Assembly (NCBI GenBank): GCA_947178235.1
Contig: CAMWXQ010000018.1
Coordinates: forward strand, 1-9,900
Origin: an uncultured Muribaculaceae bacterium
GTDB taxonomy: Bacteria; Bacteroidota; Bacteroidia; Bacteroidales; Muribaculaceae
DNA: 9,900 bases
Direction: 5' to 3'
Positions 6,588 to 9,900 of the stretch are shown here, piece by piece (position 1 is the first letter of the stretch; every line of letters begins with the position of its first letter). The translations under genes and the position numbers were made by a program. The notes beneath the pieces were generated by a model. The model made no database searches and was not told the DNA's origin. It worked only from the letters and a program-made list of their open reading frames with translations.

Positions 6588-6615
6588 CAACTTCCAACCA
6601 TCAACTCTCAATCGA
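6588..6615 (+). repeat. CAAC heptamer repeat ending at the proC start codon
   Basis: Four consecutive seven-base units, CAACTTC, CAACCAT, CAACTCT and CAATCGA, end exactly at the ATG at 6616. Apart from the last unit the mRNA has no G. There is no Shine-Dalgarno sequence. The unit type and its orientation relative to the start match the block before the TPR gene. Confidence 0.75.
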
Positions 6616-7389
6616 ATGAAAATCTCCATCATAGGGGCCGGAGCGATGGGTGGTGCCGTCGCGTCGGGAATCGTGGCCTCGGGGCTCGCCCGCGCCTCGG
6701 ACGTCACCGTCTCGCTCCCACATCCCGCCAAGGCGGCCCATCTGGCCGACGCGGGTATCCGCGTGACCGCCGACAACACCGAGGCCGCCCGCGGGGCCGA
6801 CCTGCTCATCCTGGCCGTGAAGCCGTGGATACTCCCCGGCGTCGTCCACGAGATTCTCCCCGTGCTCGACCCGTCCCGCACCGAGGTCTCGGCCATCGTC
6901 GCAGGGGTTCCCGGCGAGGAGCTCGAAGGATTCTTCGGCGACCGCCGCCCCGACCGCCTCTCCATAGCCATGCCCAACACCGCCGTATCGCTCCGCCGCT
7001 CGATGACCTTCGTCACCGAGGTGCGCGGGAAGGCCGACGAGGCGCTGAGGGTGTTCGATGCCCTCGGCCGGTGCCTCGTCATTCCCGAGCGTCTGCTCCC
7101 CGGGGCCACGGCGCTCGCCTCGTGTGGCATCGCATACGCCATGCGCTATGTCCGCGCGGCCTCGGAGGGTGGCGTCGAGCTCGGTTTCCGCGCCTCGGAG
7201 GCGATGGAGATCGTCACGCAGACCCTCGCGGGTGCGGTGGCACTCCTCGAGCAGCCCGGCGCACACCCCGAGACCGAGATAGACAAGGTGACGACCCCCG
7301 GGGGGGTCACCATACGCGGCCTCAACGCCATGGAGCGGGCTGGATTCACCGCGGCTGTCATCGACGGCCTCAAAGCATCGGTCCGATGA
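6616..7389 (+). CDS. proC: Pyrroline-5-carboxylate reductase
   Basis: A 257-residue cytoplasmic enzyme that reduces pyrroline-5-carboxylate to L-proline with NAD(P)H, the last step of proline synthesis. The N-terminal Rossmann fold shows GAGAMG at 7-12 and AVKP at 67-70. The MPNT motif is at 119-122. The C-terminal dimerisation and active-site domain carries the family signature TTPGGVTIRGL at 226-236. The usual SGPA motif reads SCGIA at 169-173; I recall this variant from other Bacteroidales but have not checked it. Length is slightly under the roughly 270 residues of E. coli ProC. The ATG at 6616 gives the standard MKISIIGAG start; an in-frame TTG at 6535 would add 27 residues made of promoter and repeat sequence. 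Its stop overlaps the proB start by four bases. Confidence 0.97.
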   Translation: MKISIIGAGAMGGAVASGIVASGLARASDVTVSLPHPAKAAHLADAGIRVTADNTEAARGADLLILAVKPWILPGVVHEILPVLDPSRTEVSAIVAGVPGEELEGFFGDRRPDRLSIAMPNTAVSLRRSMTFVTEVRGKADEALRVFDALGRCLVIPERLLPGATALASCGIAYAMRYVRAASEGGVELGFRASEAMEIVTQTLAGAVALLEQPGAHPETEIDKVTTPGGVTIRGLNAMERAGFTAAVIDGLKASVR

Positions 7390-8459
7390 GCCGCATAGTA
7401 GTCAAGGTGGGCAGCAATGTCCTCACCCGCCACGACGGCAAGCCGGACGTGACCAATATGTCGGCCCTGGTCGACCAGATAGCCACCCTGCGCGGCGACG
7501 GGCACGAGGTCGTGCTCGTGTCGAGCGGCGCGGTGGCCTGCGGGCGCGGGGCGCTGACCCCCTCGCGTCAGCTCGACAGCGTGGCCTCGCGCCAGCTGTT
7601 CAGCTCCATAGGCCAGATTCGCCTCATCAACCTCTACAATCAGCTCTTCGGGGCCTACGGAATCGTCGTGGGGCAGGTGCTGACGCAGAAGGAGAACTTC
7701 GACTCGCGCACAGGGTACCTCAACCAGCGCGCCTGTATGCTCACGATGATCGAGAACGGCGTCCTCCCCATCGTCAACGAGAACGACACCGCCTCGCTCA
7801 CCGAGCTGATGTTCACCGACAACGATGAGCTCTCGGGCCTCATAGCCACGATGACCGACGCCGATATACTCGTGATACTCTCGAACGTCGACGGCATCTA
7901 TACGGGCGCCCCCTCGGACCCCGCCTCGCGCCTCATCGGTCGTGTGGCCCCGGGCGAGGACCTCAGCGGGTACGTCGTATCGTCCAAGAGCGGTTTCGGC
8001 CGCGGTGGGATGGGAACCAAGTGCGGCATCGCCCGCAAGGTTGCCGACGAGGGGGTCGCCGTCTACATCGCCCGCGGCAACCGCCCCAATATCCTCGTAG
8101 ACCTCATACGCCGCCCCGACGAGGTACCGCATACCCTCTTCGAGCCGTCGCCCGAGGCCCTCAGCACCGTGAAGCGTTGGATTGCCCACAGCGCATCGTT
8201 CGCCAAGGGTATCGTACGCGTCGACGCCAAGGCGGCCGAGGCCCTGCTCTCGGACCGCCCCACGAGCCTCCTCCCCGTCGGCGTGACCGCGGTCGAGGGC
8301 GAGTGGGAGGAGGGTGACATCGTCACTATCCTCGGCCCCGACGACATGCGTGTCGCCGTGGGGCGCGCGGCGCTCTCCTCCTCCGAGACCTCGGCCTCGC
8401 TCGGCCGCCGCGGCCACAGGCCGGTGGTGCATTATGATTATCTCTATATTGAAAATTAA
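7386..8459 (+). CDS. proB: Glutamate 5-kinase
   Basis: A 357-residue cytoplasmic kinase that phosphorylates L-glutamate to gamma-glutamyl phosphate, the committed and usually proline-inhibited step of proline synthesis. The amino-acid-kinase domain (about 1-265) shows VVKVGSNVL at 5-13 with the phosphate-binding Lys7, VSSGAVACGR at 45-54, PIVNENDT at 128-135, FTDND at 143-147, LSNVDGIYT at 165-173 and GRGGMGTK at 205-212. A C-terminal PUA domain follows (about 272-350), ending HRPVVHYDYLYIEN. Length is close to E. coli ProB (367). The ATG at 7386 lies in ATGA with the proC stop, implying translational coupling; the frame is open further upstream but only as a shadow of proC. The last codons AAT TAA coincide with the first unit of the AT-rich repeat after the gene. 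Confidence 0.97.
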   Translation: MSRIVVKVGSNVLTRHDGKPDVTNMSALVDQIATLRGDGHEVVLVSSGAVACGRGALTPSRQLDSVASRQLFSSIGQIRLINLYNQLFGAYGIVVGQVLTQKENFDSRTGYLNQRACMLTMIENGVLPIVNENDTASLTELMFTDNDELSGLIATMTDADILVILSNVDGIYTGAPSDPASRLIGRVAPGEDLSGYVVSSKSGFGRGGMGTKCGIARKVADEGVAVYIARGNRPNILVDLIRRPDEVPHTLFEPSPEALSTVKRWIAHSASFAKGIVRVDAKAAEALLSDRPTSLLPVGVTAVEGEWEEGDIVTILGPDDMRVAVGRAALSSSETSASLGRRGHRPVVHYDYLYIEN

Positions 8460-8553
8460 TAATTATGAATTAAGAATTTATAAGAGTTATAAGTCATATA
8501 AGATTTATAAATCGTATAAGAATTCTTAATTCATAATTCATAATTCTTAATTC
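8453..8553. repeat. AT-rich inverted and tandem repeat block between proB and proA
   Basis: The block starts at the proB stop and ends four bases before the proA ATG. Left arm: seven-base units AAATTAA, TAATTAT, GAATTAA and GAATTTA (8453-8480). Right arm: the reverse orientation, TTAATTC, ATAATTC, ATAATTC and TTAATTC (8526-8553). AATTATGAATTAAGAATT (8461-8478) is an exact 18-base inverted match to 8521-8538, so the spacer RNA could form a stem. The core (8485-8520) has two degenerate copies of an 18-base unit also found after proA. No open reading frame or promoter element is seen in it. Confidence 0.85.
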
Positions 8554-8557
8554 AGAC

Positions 8558-9799
8558 ATGATTTCTATCTTCTCCGCCGTCCGTGCGGCGTCGCGGCGTC
8601 TGCCGCTGCTCACCGATGCCGAGCGTTCGGCCGCCATACTGGCCCTCGCCGACCTCGTGGATGCAAACCACACCCTGCTCCTCGAAGCCAATGCCGCCGA
8701 CCTCGCGCGCATGGACCCCGCGAATCCTCTCTACGACCGCCTCCAACTGACCGACGCACGCCTCGATGCCATCGCCTCGGATCTGCGCCACGTCGCGGCG
8801 CTGCCGTGTCCCCTCGGCGAGGTGATGGAGGAGCGCACCCTGCCCAACGGCATCCTGCTGCGCCGCGTCCGCGTACCATTCGGGGTCATCGGGGTCATCT
8901 ATGAGGCACGCCCGAATGTCACGTTCGACGTCTTCGCACTCTGTCTGAAAAGCGGCAATGCCTGCATCTTGAAAGGTGGCAAGGATGCCTCAGCCTCGAA
9001 CGAGGCGGCCATCGGCCTCATCCACCGCGCCCTCGCCGAGACGGGCATCGACCCCGACGTGGCCGTGCTGCTCCCCTCGACCCACGAGGCTACGGCGGCA
9101 CTGCTCAATGCCGTGGGCTATGTCGACCTCTGCATCCCGCGCGGGGGCAGGAAGCTGATAGACTTCGTGCGCGACACGGCCCGCGTCCCTGTCATCGAGA
9201 CCGGCGCGGGGGTCGTTCATGCGTACTTCGACCGCGACGGCTCGCTCGAAATCGGCAAACTGGTCGTCGACAATGCCAAGACGCGCCGCGTGAGCGTCTG
9301 CAATGCCCTCGACACCTTGCTCGTTCACCGCGACCGCCTCGGCGACCTCCCCGAGCTCTGCCATGTGCTCGGCGAGAAAGGGGTCGAAATCCACGCCGAC
9401 CCGCGTGCCCTCGCGGCGCTCGACGGCGCATATCCCGCGCATCTGCTCGTGGCCGCCTCTGAGACAGACCCCGAGCGCGAGTGGATGGACATGAAGATGG
9501 GTCTCTACACCGTCGACGACATCGACGGGGCCATCGCGCACATCGACCGCTACGGCTCGGGCCACTCGGAGACCATCGTATCTGAATCCCCCGAGGCCCA
9601 GTCGCTCTTCACGGGACGCGTGGACGCTGCGTGCGTGTATGTCAATCTTCCGACCTCTTTCACCGACGGCGGCCAGTTCGGTCTCGGGGCCGAAATCGGC
9701 ATCTCGACCCAGAAACTCGGCCCCCGTGGTCCCATGGGCCTCCGCGAAATCACAACCTACCGATACATCCTCACCGGCCACGGCCAGGTCAGGAATTAA
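8558..9799 (+). CDS. proA: Glutamate-5-semialdehyde dehydrogenase (gamma-glutamyl phosphate reductase)
   Basis: A 413-residue cytoplasmic enzyme of the aldehyde dehydrogenase superfamily that reduces gamma-glutamyl phosphate to glutamate-5-semialdehyde with NADPH, which then cyclises to the ProC substrate. Visible landmarks are VPFGVIGVIYEARPN at 106-120, CLKSGNACILKGGKDA at 129-144, the IPRGG stretch at 193-197, RRVSVCNALDTLLVH at 243-257 with the likely catalytic Cys248, and the C-terminal family signature at 355-381 (VDAACVYVN to FGLGAEIG). Length is close to the 417 residues of E. coli ProA. The ATG at 8558 gives a normal N-terminus, and no other start is competitive. The last two codons, AAT TAA, coincide with the first unit of the downstream heptamer array. 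It lies 98 bases after proB across a repeat block. Confidence 0.97.
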   Translation: MISIFSAVRAASRRLPLLTDAERSAAILALADLVDANHTLLLEANAADLARMDPANPLYDRLQLTDARLDAIASDLRHVAALPCPLGEVMEERTLPNGILLRRVRVPFGVIGVIYEARPNVTFDVFALCLKSGNACILKGGKDASASNEAAIGLIHRALAETGIDPDVAVLLPSTHEATAALLNAVGYVDLCIPRGGRKLIDFVRDTARVPVIETGAGVVHAYFDRDGSLEIGKLVVDNAKTRRVSVCNALDTLLVHRDRLGDLPELCHVLGEKGVEIHADPRALAALDGAYPAHLLVAASETDPEREWMDMKMGLYTVDDIDGAIAHIDRYGSGHSETIVSESPEAQSLFTGRVDAACVYVNLPTSFTDGGQFGLGAEIGISTQKLGPRGPMGLREITTYRYILTGHGQVRN

Positions 9800-9834
9800 G
9801 AATTAAAAATTAAGAATTATGAATTAAAAATTAT
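9793..9834 (+). repeat. GAATTAA heptamer array starting at the proA stop codon
   Basis: Six consecutive seven-base units run from 9793 to 9834: GAATTAA, GAATTAA, AAATTAA, GAATTAT, GAATTAA and AAATTAT. The first unit contains the last sense codon and TAA of proA. The orientation is the same as in the array that follows the proB stop. Confidence 0.8.
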
Positions 9835-9900
9835 CCATCTCATACGACTTATAAATCTTATAATACTTATAAATCTCATAAGACTTATAAATCTCATAAA
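9829..9900 (+). repeat. 18-bp tandem repeat after proA, running off the window
   Basis: Four units of 18 bases: 9829-9846 (14 of 18 match to the consensus), 9847-9864, 9865-9882 and 9883-9900. The consensus is ACTTATAAATCTCATAAG, and the last three units are nearly identical. Each can be seen as two related nine-base halves. Degenerate copies of the same unit (8485-8502 and 8503-8520) form the core of the proB-proA spacer. The array is cut by the window edge. Confidence 0.85.

Noticed and set aside
6535..6615. TTG start 27 codons upstream for proC
   Set aside because: It would translate the promoter and heptamer region; the Rossmann motif normally starts a few residues from the N-terminus, as from the ATG at 6616.
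7146..8432. Leftward open frame (428 codons) opposite proC and proB
   Set aside because: It is antisense to two unmistakable enzymes, so it is a shadow frame.
8461..8538. Small mobile element (MITE) with 18-bp terminal inverted repeats
   Set aside because: No target-site duplication is seen (AAT on the left, CAT on the right), the ends continue as heptamers beyond the arms, and the heptamer arms fit the repeat polarity rule better. Not fully excluded.

Overview
The window reads as chromosomal DNA of a GC-rich member of the Bacteroidales. The evidence is the gene content (a DUF4292 lipoprotein next to an EnvC-type protein and a TPR protein, and a ProB with the PVVHYDYLY-type tail), promoter-like TATTTTTG elements of the Bacteroidetes TAnnTTTG type, the absence of clear Shine-Dalgarno sites, and AT-rich repeated spacers between GC-rich genes. 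I cannot name the family or genus with confidence. All eight genes look intact. There is no transposase, phage gene, tRNA, rRNA or CRISPR array.

Left part (31-6445, all leftward). In transcription order from a divergent promoter region near 6500: dut (dUTPase), an exported TPR protein, a DUF4292 lipoprotein, an EnvC-like LytM protein whose zinc ligands are lost, and a DEAD-box RNA helicase with a DbpA-type RNA-binding domain. The lipoprotein and EnvC genes overlap by four bases. The TPR and lipoprotein genes are separated by a 197-bp spacer full of small hairpins. Three of the five products are exported and probably act at the cell envelope.

Right part (6616-9799, all rightward). proC, proB and proA make up the whole glutamate-to-proline pathway. 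proC and proB overlap by four bases (ATGA). proB and proA are separated by a 98-bp AT-rich repeat block, and a related block follows proA and runs off the window.

The most interesting material is in the spacers. Four spacers carry short tandem units with a 7-base period (CAACTYT-like, TTTAAAC-like and TTAATTC-like), plus an 18-base unit around proA. They follow a rule. After a stop codon the unit lies in one orientation (GTTTAAA or GAATTAA). Before the next start codon it lies in the reverse orientation, with few or no G residues on the mRNA. The core between holds mini-hairpins or 18-base repeats. In several places the repeat itself supplies the stop codon. In the TPR-DUF4292 spacer, mismatches in three hairpins become G-U pairs only in the leftward transcript, which suggests that they work as RNA. 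The function is unknown; coupling, stability or translation-leader roles are inferences.
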